Below are positions 46,292-57,711 of a DNA stretch of 64,000 bases, piece after piece; the first letter of the stretch is position 1; every line of letters begins with the position of its first letter. The stretch covers positions 11,257,249 through 11,321,248 of the forward strand of contig NC_033628.1 in NCBI RefSeq assembly GCF_001540865.1, given 5' to 3'. The translations under genes were made by a program, and so were the position numbers. The notes under the pieces were generated by a model. It searched no databases and had not been told where the DNA came from. It saw only the letters and a list, made by a program, of their open reading frames with translations. The DNA is from Ananas comosus (taxonomy: Eukaryota > Streptophyta > Magnoliopsida > Poales > Bromeliaceae).

Positions 46292-48698
46292 TTAGCGGCG
46301 GTAGTGGCAAGCGCTTGCGATGGCAGGAACAGGGGAGCCGAGGTGGGCCTCACGGAGAGAGAGGGCGCAGCGGACGCGGAGGTAGAATTTGGACTTGACG
46401 AGGTAGCCGAGCACGTGGGCCCGGGCCCGCACCACGAACGCCAGGTTCAGCGGCACCACCGCCGCCGTGGTGCCGCCCTTGCTCTTACCGTCGCGGTCAA
46501 CGGAGCCGTAGAGCGGCACCTGCCGACCCCCCACCCCCACCGTCACCACGCGCCCGCTCTGCCGCGGCTGATAAAATTCCTTAATCTGCGTATTGAATAT
46601 AAAATATATAAACACCGTTCTCAGCCAGCTAGTTTTAGAAACTCCACTTCAGGACAAACAACTGCTCACGAGTTCGTATCCCAAACCCAGAATATTTGGA
46701 TTATAAAATATAAAAATTAGCATTCTAGCTTCGCGGTAATTTAGATACAACTATAAAGATAGGCGTTCACAACTAAATTATAAGTTGCTAAATAATGGTA
46801 TTTTAATATGTGTTGAGCTACTGTATTATCGAAAGTATAGAAAATTTGGTATTTCTAATTTTTTGACTTTTGGATTAAGAATTATAAGATTGCAATAATT
46901 ACGGTCCTCTCTGGAATTGAATGATGCTAGTAGGACAATAATATTGATTGAACTGTTAGAAATGATCAAAAAAAAAATTAATCAAAGGATCAAAAAGTCG
47001 AAAATATCAAGTACTCTGTGTTTACGATAGTATAGATAGTTCTACTCTTTTAATATAAGCACTAACTTGCATCGAGAAAAAAAAAAATCAAATAAACTAG
47101 CAAAATTTGAATTCAAACTTTCAATATGATATCATGTAAAATAGACGAACTTACAGTATTAGAGACTATATAAAAGATTCAACATAGATAGGATCCTTTT
47201 CATTAATTATCAGATTCATCTCCCATTATCACGCCCAGATGGGTCACCACTCACCACACTTATACTTAACAAAATAAGCCTTCATTCACCACACTTACTA
47301 TAATTGTTACTATAATTTAAAAGTTAGAGGAAACCACTACAATAGCCACAAAATCTGATGGAAGTAAAATTTCAAATAAACTAGAAGCAAAAATAAAACT
47401 AAAATTTTGCATGGTTACCATTTAATTATTATTTAATTATTTTTTTTTCGTAATTAATTTCAATTTGATATAGGCCGAAGACAATTCGAGTAATTTTAAA
47501 AAATTGAGTTATAATTAACTAAAAAATAACAAAAATGGACATTTGCGACTCAAACTACAAAGTGATGCTTTATATACAGAAGCATTGAAACCAATTATCG
47601 TCTAGCAACTTAAATTTTATTTAAAAAAGAAACAACTCAGAGCTTCAGAAAGCAAAAGCACGTGACATCATTTTCCCACAGACACAAATACTCCCGAGTT
47701 GAAAAGCAGTCGCTTTTCCATCTGACACGGTCACGTGACACACTTACCAATGAGAAACATTTTTTTATTATTCTTTGTCGTTATACTTTGTATTTTATAC
47801 GTATAAAATTTTTTTTAAGAGAAAAAAAAAAAGGAGGAGGTAAATATGAGCATACGTATCCGGAGGCGACTTTGAGGTCGTAGAAGTAGAGGTCGAGAGG
47901 GGTGGAGGTGACGTGGACGCCGAAGAAGGTGCCGGGGTTGCGAAACGCGATCCTGACCGTCGAATTGAGGGACATCATCTTCGTGGGCACTCCCGTGTAG
48001 TCCATCCCCGCCTGTATGTTGTAGCTCTCGAACACCACGCTCTGTGCACCAGCCCCAAAACCAAAAAAGTATATATCTTATTGAGCAGCCCCTGAACAAT
48101 CCTAATAACTCAAAATGGTCCCCGCAAAATAGTAAAAGTTAAAAGATAATAATAATAATGATGATGATGGGTAGTGGTAATAGTAATAAACCTTGACGAG
48201 AACTTTAGGCTTGTAGGACTTGCTCGCGCCCCAGAGGATGAGCGAGAAGAGCGTGAACACGAGCACGAACGCGAGGAACAAGCACGCGTAGCGCCGCAAA
48301 AGGTTCCTCTCCTCGCCCTCGCCCCCCTCCTCCTCCTCCTCCTCCTCCTCCTCCTCGTCGCCGCCGCCGCCGATCGCCGCGGCGGCGCCGGCGCCGGCGC
48401 CGCGGGAGTGGGCGGCGGAGAGCTTGCGCCAGGGCGCGTGCTTGAGCGGGGCGGAGTAGCGCGCGGTGGAGGACTCGCGCGAGTGGTGGATCGGGGGGGA
48501 GCTCGCGTAGCGGAGGAGGTGGAGGTGGTGGGCGGCGTAGTGGTGCGGCGACGCGCCGGGGCTCGATCCCCCGAGCGACATCTTCTCCGCCGCGTCCGCG
48601 TGCGACGGGCTCCGCACGTAGTATATGGGCCGCCGCGGCGACCGCGGCGGCGACGACGCGGCGAGGCTCGTCGCATCCGAATCCGTTTTGGCGTGCAT
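46292..48698 (-). CDS. NHL/LEA hydroxyproline-rich-type membrane protein
   Basis: A 328-residue protein of the NDR1/HIN1-like (LEA_2) family, expected to be a single-pass type II protein of the plasma membrane or a related membrane. Exons (minus) are 48698-48192, 48041-47856 and 46585-46292 (507, 186 and 294 nt), all phase 0 with GT-AG introns. The N-terminus HAKTDSDATSLAASSPPRSP and RRPIYYVRSPSHADAAEKM is a conserved signature of this subgroup. It is followed by an Ala/Gly linker, an acidic run of ten Glu (about 115-124), NLLRRYACLF and one membrane helix at about 137-156. The extracytoplasmic LEA_2-like part has STVRIAFRNPGTFFGVHV, TPLDLYFYDLKVASGY, IKEFYQPRQSGR and a Cys near the end. Intron 2 carries a group-II MITE. 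The biochemical function is unknown. Confidence 0.9.
46811..47048. mobile_element. Short palindromic MITE (group II) in an intron
   Basis: GTTGAGCTACTGTATTATCG at the left is mirrored by ACGATAGTATAGATAGTTCT at the right. The interior TTTTTTGACTTTTGGATTAA is mirrored by TTAATCAAAGGATCAAAAAG. It lies in intron 2 of the NHL/LEA-type gene. Confidence 0.75.
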
Positions 48699-49030
48699 CG
48701 ATCGGGGGATCGGGAGGGGGGAAGGGGAAAGAGTAGGAGGAGTTTAATGCGAATGTGGGTGACAGCAGGGAAGGGGTTGGTTTGTTCTCTCTCTCGTATA
48801 AGAGGAAAGGGAGTGGGGGGAGTTTTTGGAAAGCTTTGGTTATTAGCTAGGGTTGCAGTGGCGCGCTCCCCGAAGCGACGGGGGGAGGGCGGTGGGCCCC
48901 CCCCTCTTTTTCGCTCTTTCCTATTGGTTGAGCCGGGCCCCACATTTTGGAATTTGAATTAGTTCCTTGTAATTGGAATTGGTTCGGTTAACGCAGCCCC
49001 AGTAATTCCAAGGGCCCGGGAATATACCTT

Positions 49031-49118
49031 TGGAAATAAATAAACTTAACTGAAAATATAAATCAACTAAAATTCAAATTTTAAATTTCGTATATCAATC
49101 ACTATGCCGTTCGCAAAA
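49031..49118 (-). mobile_element. Old SINE fragment
   Basis: AAATAAATAAACTTAACTGA, AAATATAAATCAACTAAAAT and TATATCAATCACTATGCCGT follow the SINE minus-strand order with many substitutions. Tail and head are lost. Confidence 0.5.
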
Positions 49119-50160
49119 TTATACTTTAAATACTATTTATTTTATTTTCAAAAATAATCTAATTTTAGTCATGTTCTTACTTATTTTCGAAGTTACACAT
49201 ATCCCAAAAATAAACAATTACTGCTTATCCCTGATTAAATATTTAGTGATGGTAGGTAAATAAAAATAGTACTTGACCTAAAAATTAAAAAATTAGTAGC
49301 ACGTTCAATTTATATGCTATTAAAAATATGCAATAATATTTATAGCATGAATATCTTCTTATATGATTGGAGAAAAAATGTTCTATTTTTCACTTGCATC
49401 TTTTGTTTTAGTAGAATAACATATTTTACATATGAAGTGATACATTTTATTCTAAACAACAAATCTCGGCCCAGTTACAATCCAAATGGTATCTAGGCCT
49501 TCAGAAGCTAATGGGCCTTAAGAAAGATGGGAAGTGTTTGTCATTTACTATGCCATCGTGGGTGGCCCAACACATGTTACACATCTCGTTTTATTTTTGT
49601 TTCTCATAGAATCTATGTTCAAATGTATGGCCCAGTCCAGTCCATCATCTACTCCATTTTCAAAAATTTATTTTAAAATTATGATCTTAAATATTAATAA
49701 AGTAAATGAATAAATTTTGACCCTTTAAATATTATGATGTAAGATTTATATCTATATTACAGATATATAAATGTAGCTGATTATCAAGACATCTTGTAAA
49801 TTGTGGGCGCGCGATTCAGCCCGAATTGTTTTTTCTAAACTAATCTCGGGATCCGTGCTGGGAGTTTGCATCATTTCCCAGAAACTCCTACTTCCTCCTC
49901 GTTCAGTTACCGGAGTTTCCCTACCACAAATCCCACCCCGCGAAAAAGTTCAAAATGCATCTTATATTGCTAACATGACGTACCGTCCTTAATCAAGTCC
50001 CGTGGCATTCTAAACCAATGGGATTGTCTCTCTTAGATTAATTCATCTCATGATGGTTAATTGAAAAATATTTTTATTTATTTTTTAAAAAAAATATATA
50101 TAATTCACTTGTTACTGATGATGTGGTACAAGTATGACATTGTAGACTTCCTCCTTATCT
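49119..50160. other. Spacer upstream of NHL/LEA gene, no gene seen
   Basis: AT-rich apart from 49800-49990, a GC-moderate 63-codon open frame without recognisable similarity. Confidence 0.5.
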
Positions 50161-50646
50161 AGGATGTCAATGGGTATGGATACCCGAAATTTTATCCGAA
50201 CCCGAACCTGAATGAAACGAATATATTCGATGGATATGGATATGGATTCGGATATGAATATCAAAAATAGAAACCCGACGGATATGGATTCAGATATGGA
50301 TTTTGATTACACCCGACCCGAACCCGTACCCGACCCGAACCCGAATTTATTTTGTAATATATATAATATATATAAAAAAATTTGATGTTTTATTTGAATT
50401 TGTATTTTAAAATTTTAGATTTAATATAATATATTTTGAAATATTGAAAAAAGAAATAATTGTTTTGGGTTTAAATTTTCGGGTTCGGGTTCGGGTTCGG
50501 TTTTCGGATTTTTGGTCGGGTTCGGGTTTGGATATGGATTTTTAAAATCGGTCAGGTTCGGGTCCGGGTTCGGGTCTCGGGTTTGGAGTCGGGTTCGGGT
50601 TCGGGTTTTTAAAAATCCGTCCCGAATCCGACCCGTTGACATCTCT
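50161..50646. mobile_element. GGTTCG-rich TIR element, copy 2
   Basis: Aligns over its whole length with 3951-4436. It opens AGGATGTCAATGGGTATGGA and closes AATCCGACCCGTTGACATCT-CT. It has the same GGGTTCGGGTTCGGG arms and the same AT-rich core. The target duplication is no longer recognisable. Confidence 0.82.
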
Positions 50647-50649
50647 ATG

Positions 50650-51535
50650 AACCTCATCCATACTCACCCTACACCACATTATCTATCCTCAACCAATCAC
50701 ATATCCCCTTTTAAAAGAAAAGTATAATAAAAATAATTTTCTAACAACTATGATGGGAAGGGTGAACCCGAGAGAACGAATCTGATTAGTTGAGGACGCC
50801 ACATCAGTAAGATAATTGATACATTTTAGACTTTTTTTCATCCTCGGTGACTACACACACGCAGCTTGTGTCAGAACACATTCCCACTTGCTTTCTCTAC
50901 CATTACGCACTCTCCCCCCATGTGGAGATTCCCTTCTCTATAAACAAGTATGAACAACTAGTTTAGGCCATCTAAACCCACGCCTCTTTTATCACAAATA
51001 CATGTGAGTTATTATGGTTTTCGGTTTTAGATCTAAGACTATAATTACCAAACTACTTATTTTACCATTCTTATTCAGATGCATAGTATAAATGAAAAAC
51101 ACATAAATTTAACAAGATAAATGTACCCCATATGGATTTTATGGGGCACTACATGTCTACACAATTAGTGATCTAAAAGAGAAAAAATTCACAAATAGGT
51201 TGACAATCCAGAGCGAAATTATATAAGGCATATATATATAGTATGAAAATTGCTATGATCGAACCACACGCAAACATAAAATTAGAATTTTTTCATTGGG
51301 TAGAATTATGTGAAACCTATGTCATTCAACTTGTTGGCATGAATATCACAACAATTCCATCAGTCATAAAACAGTTATAATTATACAGATTTACAAAAGA
51401 ACAGCGCAAAATTCATATGGTGCAAAAATCATACAATAAGTCAATAACACTTTTAACTCTTCTTCCTTTTGTCCTTTTTTTTCGTCACTACTATTATCCA
51501 GAAGATCAATGTAGTCGAAAACGGATCCAGAAATT
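50650..51535. other. Spacer, no gene seen
   Basis: No coding or transposon signature that I can defend. Confidence 0.5.
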
Positions 51536-51800
51536 CAGAAATATATATTAACACTCTCACTTACGTGCAAGATAAAAATTGAAAGCACTAAACACGTGAA
51601 ATTTAGAAATATATATTAACACCTCCACTTGCGTACATAATAAATATAAAAGACACCCGAGAAATATATATTAACACATTCACTTACGCGCGTGATAAAT
51701 ATAAAAGATATACAAACAGAAGATAGAATTTAACTTATTATATGATTACGAGAATTTAAACTCATTAAATGGATTCAAAAATTTGCTCTGATACCGTGTT
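51536..51800 (-). repeat. Short tandem repeats and a tRNA-iMet PBS-like site
   Basis: AGAAATATATATTAACAC followed by a CTTAC/GCG-type segment and GATAAATATAAAAGA recurs at about 51538, 51604 and 51662, with a weaker copy at 51841. At 51785-51796 GCTCTGATACCG is the complement of a near-perfect initiator-tRNA primer binding site (canonical TGGTATCAGAGC). This suggests a decayed minus-strand LTR or TRIM element whose boundaries I cannot fix. Confidence 0.4.
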
Positions 51801-52538
51801 AACCACAAAATCAACATAATAAGAAGCGGACTCACCAACCCAGAAACATATATTAACAACTACTACTGTAACTGGAAACTCTAAAGCCAATAGAAAAGGC
51901 ATCCAAGGAAAGGAAAAATCCAAGCGCATGCAAATATGTAACAGGACACAGCCAACTTTTTAATTTTTCAAAGTTGGGCTTTCACTTACCCGGAAATTGA
52001 CTTTCTGGGGAAGCCAACAGAAGATGACGCCAACATGCGTGCCGTTCATCGAGGGGAAACAGTAGCAAATTAATTCCACAACCACACCCCCCCCTATATT
52101 AAAATTATCAGATTCCCTACAAAGCAGTGTACCTCATGAAGGTGACATTCCTTCTTCTATGCTCTATGTAAAAATCAATCACATATAGGCCCACGTATAT
52201 TTAGCACCAGATCCAATGCAACCACTTTAACCAATTAAAATAACCTAGCTTTCATAAATGAACCCACCTTAATGTGCCTAAATTTTTTAAAAAAAATATA
52301 TGAAAAAGAATACACAAAACGTATCTAAACTATAGATTATTTTAAACTGATTATTTAATATTTTAAGATTTTAATTTTACTGTACAATTTTTTCGTATTT
52401 TTTTTTATTCGAGTCGGCTGGTTGATGTCAATTTGGCTTCAAAATTTGAATATATAGTTTATTTTTGTAGGTTTTGATAGTGTACTTCACAAAATTTTTA
52501 AAACTATACATTTTTTGAAGTAAACAGTCAAATTAAAT

Positions 52539-52689
52539 ACCGACCGTCCCTAGAGCAAGTGGCAAAGGGCTTGGTGGTTGGTACCTGAGACCCAAGTTCG
52601 AATCCTAGTTGATTCACATTTCTAACTAAGCTTATTTCTAAATGAAATAAATGAAGCGGGTAGCGTGCTATCTATCTCTCAAAAAAAAT
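52539..52689 (+). mobile_element. tRNA-derived SINE with perfect 13-bp TSD (best copy)
   Basis: Full head CCGACCGTCCCTAGAGCAAG, B box AAGTTCGAATCCT, body GCTTATTTCTAAATGAAATA and tail GAAGCGGGTAGCGTGCTATC-TATCTCTC with eight A. AGTCAAATTAAAT is duplicated exactly at 52526-52538 and 52690-52702. Confidence 0.94.
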
Positions 52690-52702
52690 AGTCAAATTAA
52701 AT

Positions 52703-54110
52703 TCTGATGGCTCAAAGCAAATAAATTGAAATGTTAGATAATAAAATTAAAATTTTAAAAGATTAGATAGCTAATTCAAAATTCAAAATAGGTTAAATGC
52801 AACAAAAGTTATTCATAATTCTGCTCATCTGCAAATACTTAATTAAATTTTTAAAATTGTATATTGTATCATTTATATTTTTAAAAAATTATAATTGATC
52901 ATCTAAATTTGTATTGTATCAATTTAAAAAAATGTATATTAATTAACAAACAGCTAGAAAAATAGTAAAGAGTATATGTCGATATATAGATAGACCTTTT
53001 TAATTCTAAAAATAGTAAAATTGATAATAATATCATCTCTAACTTATAAATATATAAATTCATTTTTAATATGTAAAATTTAATTCTAATTTGAATCCGA
53101 TGTATGCCCTTTATATATTTTCTCGTTATTTCACTAATATTACTCAATTTAAATCCCTACAGTCACTTGTTAAATTTTAAAGATAGTTATAAATTATTTT
53201 GATTCGACTATCTAATCTTCAGTAATTTGATTACTCTCTTCAGTTATAAAATTTAAGGTAATTATTTATTTCAATAAATTTATACTTACGTAAATTACAC
53301 ACTACTCATGCAAAATTTAAAGTTAAAAAGCCATTAATTAGCTCAAATTAAATAAATTAAATATTCATTAGTAAAATTAAGCAGGTAGCGTGCTACCTTT
53401 CTCTCAAAAAAAAAAAAGTAAAATTATATTTTTAAAAAAAATTAGATAGGTAGTTCAAAAAGGATGATAATTAAGATAAATTTTCATAAATTTTTAAAAT
53501 TAAAAACACAATCTAATGTAATGAGGTGTGAAAAAATCATTACAAGAAAAGTGCACTCCAATTAATTCACCCAGCGGGTAAAATCATGGTGACATAGATA
53601 GAAAGTAAGTAAAAAAAATAAACAATAAAATTCCAATAAGATCGCACCACGTGCATGCGGTGAAGTCACCTAACTCGCGTTTGCGTCACCGCCCTACGTT
53701 TCACATATGCCCGCGTTATTCGGGTGGAATCCAAGGAACCAATTTCAAATTAGGAAAAAATTAACCAACAAAAACCGAAAAAAAAGGAAAACCGTTCGAT
53801 TCACATCCAACGGCCAATAAAAATCCGAAAAATAATTAAAAGAAATGGGCGAAAATAGGACGGAGTCGTTTTATTGAAGAGCGTGCACTAGTTAGCTAGA
53901 AGTTAGGGAGAGGAACCTTCTCTGATAAAAATATCGTACGGAGAATGCAAGTAGTAGTAGTAGTAACAAAAGAAGAAGATCAAGGTTGTACATTAAAACC
54001 CCGGAAACAAAAATAAAATAAAATAAAATAAAAAAAACAAAAACTAATTAAAACGAGTTCGATGTTTAATTTTACCTTCTTTTTTTTTTCTTTTTCCTTT
54101 GTTTTTTTTT
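52703..54110. other. Spacer and KRP 3' flank
   Basis: AT-rich, with no further gene seen apart from one tail-only insertion (53380-53416). Closer to KRP, 53640-53720 is GC-moderate. The region 53860-54110 is the likely KRP 3' UTR, with a short GTA run at 53949-53963. Confidence 0.45.
53380..53416 (+). mobile_element. SINE/LINE-tail-only insertion, 37 bp
   Basis: AGCAGGTAGCGTGCTACCTT-TCTCTC plus 11-12 A and nothing upstream. It is flanked by the exact duplication AGTAAAATTA at 53370-53379 and 53417-53426. It contains the complete tail hairpin GGTAGC-GT-GCTACC. Confidence 0.85.
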
Positions 54111-54114
54111 TTTT

Positions 54115-54906
54115 TCATGGCTTTAATCGAACCCACTCGTAGCGTCCCTTCAACGGCGCATCGGTGATGATGTTGTAGTTGTACCTGCGATAACGGGAAT
54201 TTTCGTACTGAGAGAAATTCGCTGGGTTAATGCTAAGAAGTGCGGTGGAGCTAGAGAAGCTTATATTACTTGGTGGCGAAGCGCTTTCGCTCGGCTCGTT
54301 CGTGCGCGGCGAAGAAGTGCTCGATCTCGGCTTCGGACGGCGTAAGGGCCGTTGATCTCCGCTTCGATTCTCTCCCGGCCGTTGATTCGAGATCACTGTG
54401 ATTGTAAGAGGAATTTAAGAGAAACGCGGGGAATTGATGGAGTAGGAAATTAGTTAATTAAGGAGGAAAAGAATACGAACCTATCTCTGATGCCTTCGTC
54501 GTGGGAGAACGCCACGGAATTGGGCTCCTCGTCGAGCTAAGAAGCACAGAAGAGAGAAAGAGATTGCGTAATTCACACGTAGACGAGGAGGAGGAGCTCG
54601 AATTCGACCTGAATTGCGCGTGAAACTCACCTCGGGACCGCTCGATCGCGACGCCGCGTCCTCTGGCGCCGCCTCGCACGAGGCATTGCTCGAGCACCGC
54701 GGGATCCGGGCGAGCTCGGCGCTCGCGCGGCGCGCGCCCGGATTCGCCGCCGATCTCGCCGGGCGCGGCTTCATCATCACGCTCCGGCTCCGTAGCTGGA
54801 TATACGTTACCGGGATCTCCGCCGCCGCCACCGCCGCCGCCGCCGTTCTCCGCCGCTTCACCCTCTCCCCCTCCCCCGCCGCCGCCGCCGCCGCCGCCAT
54901 GGCCAT
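54115..54906 (-). CDS. Cyclin-dependent kinase inhibitor, KRP/ICK family
   Basis: Plant CDK inhibitor of 175 residues; family members bind CDKA-cyclin D complexes in the nucleus and restrain G1/S and endoreduplication. Exons (minus) are 54906-54631, 54536-54481, 54395-54270 and 54184-54115 (276, 56, 126 and 70 nt), with GT-AG junctions and frame preserved. N-terminal features are a poly-Ala stretch, VKRRRTAAA and the conserved VTYIQLRSRSV. A basic, Ser-rich middle follows. The C-terminal inhibitory box reads TPSEAEIEHFFAAHERAERK, RFATKYNYNIITDAPLKG and RYEWVRLKP, matching the domain shared with animal p27. The start is the first Met before the poly-Ala; a single N at 54912 lies just upstream, so a slightly longer N-terminus cannot be excluded. 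Confidence 0.94.
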
Positions 54907-54912
54907 CGCCCN

Positions 54913-54943
<31 letters not shown>

Positions 54944-54945
54944 TC
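54913..54945. repeat. C run then (CT)n at KRP 5' end
   Basis: Seven C and about a dozen CT units immediately upstream of the KRP start, next to the single N at 54912. Confidence 0.9.
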
Positions 54946-54984
54946 TATGAGCTAAGCGACGAGAGAAAAGTGATCAGATCCGAG

Positions 54985-55551
54985 TTGACGGCGTAGTTAA
55001 CGCTTTTTAAATTATAACTTTTCATTGGGCTTCTCCGTTAACGGCGAATCAGAAATGTAACGGAGCCGTAACCGGATCTGGCCGTTGCGGATTTGGGAGA
55101 GGCGCAGGCGCTCGACGCGTGAGCACTCGAATGCCTCCCACGCCACCGGCTCAGCCGGTTCTCAGTCACCCTCTCAATAAATAAAAATATGTTGATAAAT
55201 GATTAGAAATTAAAAAAAATTAAATTTAATGAAAATTTTATCATAAATTAAATACAACAATCAAATTTTAAAAATTAAAAATAATTCGAGGGGTCTCCGT
55301 ACATATATATAACTAATCTACAAAGGGAGCAACCGGCTATAGCCGGTTCCTCGCGAACTATTTATGTTGGGACGCCGTTTCGTGTGGCGCTAGGCTCAGG
55401 CGTAATAATTGTGCACCCTCCCCCGGGCGAATTTACGGAAACGCCCCTGGCCCCTACGGTCCAGCGATCACGAATAATAGCCGTCCGATTCTGTACGAGC
55501 TAACGGTCGCGATGCTGTTAACTCCGAATGCGTTACGGTGTATTCCCTTCG

Positions 55552-55582
<31 letters not shown>

Positions 55583-57700
55583 GATGAACGCATGATGATG
55601 ATGATGGGGGTGGGAGGGGCGGTTATTGAATGAAGCATGATCGTCCACGTGGAGTGTACGGTTCTGACACTTTGGCGGTACTAAAGAGGGAGAAATTAGA
55701 ATTGCATCATAGAGGGAGGTGGGAAACGCAGGAGTTTTATAGGATATGAGAATAATCAGGTAACCTGGTGTCCACTGCCACAAAATATTTTAGTTCCATT
55801 TTTTTTTTCCCTTTGAAATTTTTAGATTATATTATGTGATTTATGTTTTAGAAAGATAGAGAAATTTATTCACGCACCACATCAGAATCAGAATCTGCAT
55901 TGGTGAGATAACACTTTGCCATGCAAGTAATGCTGTGTACATCTTACAATTTTGAAATTAAAAATTAACACCACTCGTTTACATTTTTAGAAAAATAAAA
56001 ACTTAATCAGACAAGTGAGTTAATGTACACAATAAAAAATATGTGGTCGTAAATTTTACAACTATAGGTAGGTTTTATGGATAGCATTTCTTTATTTTTT
56101 AATGATTGCAATTCCTATGTACAAGATACTTATTTGGCACAGAAAATAAAATTTTAAAAATAAGTTTTTATTTTAATCTTTTTAAAGATAAGTTGTCATA
56201 TGTTATTTAACCGAAATGCATTACAAGCTATAAAGTATAAATATGGCTGTAAGAGAAAAAAAAAATTTTACTGCTATTTCAAATTATATATAATAGTATT
56301 TGAAACAATTAAATAGTAAAAAAAAGGTTATGATAACAAAACTTGTTCTGCCAAAGAAGTAAAAAATGTGAAGCAGGATTCTATGCTTGTTTTTTTCATT
56401 GAGTGTAAATATTTTATAGTTTTTTCAGCATCAAATAATATTCTATTTGTGAAATAATATGAAACAAACAATTATTATCTAAAAATTCAAGTTGTTATAG
56501 AACCGTGTTTTAATCATTTCGATTAACACTCTCTATTATTACATCTGGGCTTGAAACTTCTAACAGATCCATGCATTAGAATTAAATGTGAAAAAAAAAA
56601 AAAAACTAACTAGGGGGTTGATATGATTCAAACTCATAATCATCTGCTCTGATACTATATATGTAAAATAATTATTATTCTTTAAATAATTAAGTTGTGA
56701 GAACTTAATATTTTGTAATTATTTTACAGTATTTTACCGTTAAATATTATAGTTGAAAATGAAAACAACAGACCAAGTCGATCAAATTGGCCCACCACGT
56801 TGGATTCTAATATGAGTGCTGCACTGATTGGGCACTCAAACAAATTAGGACCACCTGAAGCTGATCAGGCGATCCGAATCGCACATGTTAATTAGTCTCG
56901 CAATTTTTTTGTTTGGCTCAAAACAGTGGCCTATGAATACGGTATAAACTCTGTTATCTGAAAGATCGATCATCAGATAGTAACCAATTTGGCTTGATAT
57001 ATACTTAAGAACCATTTAAAATCCGCGATCTTATACACGGAATTGAAGGAGTTAATTATAAGTGGCTTCGTTACCATATTATCAATCTCAACAGTGTTTT
57101 TTTTGAGATGGATCGAAGAAGCTCACTAAAGTAATTCATGGAAACCATGGTCACGTAACAAAGTGGAAATGTGGACCCAATTATAGGTACGTACCCTCTG
57201 AGCATATTTACAAGGCCACTTCATGCAAAATTGAAGTAAAGAGGATAAAATGCAGCCATGTACGTAGCATTGCAGTTCGTGGTGATCTCTCGACTCTCTC
57301 CCCCCCCCACCCTCAAAAAGCTTTAGATTCCCTGATCTACTTTTTCCCCCACTATGATCTTTTTCCTCCTAATGCTCATTATATATGTGCCCATGCATGA
57401 GAGCATGGTACTCGATCATGTAAAGTTTTACTTTTATTCGCTATTTCCCCCCTTTGGGGAGTTTACATGTCTATTAGGAAAGCAAAGGGCCAAAACGTTT
57501 TCAAGGGTCCACAAACATTTTAGTGTGCTCTACACCAAGTTGGATTAAAGTTGGGTTTTTCGCTAGTATGTTTTGGGACGGACGTGCATTGTCTGGTACA
57601 ACAGTGAGGAGAGGGAGGGAGACCACGAAATAAGTTTTAAGTGTTCTTGTGGTCCTCTGAGAAGTTGAAGTACTCTTCTGAAGAAGCACTGGAGCACATG
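54985..57700. other. Spacer upstream of KRP, no gene seen
   Basis: GC-rich up to 55700, probably distal KRP promoter sequence, with a (TTA)n run at about 55553-55581. It is AT-rich beyond that. At 56645-56655 TGCTCTGATAC resembles the complement of an initiator-tRNA primer binding site, a possible second TRIM remnant. No coding sequence is recognised. Confidence 0.45.
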
Positions 57701-57711
57701 GGCGGAGAAAA

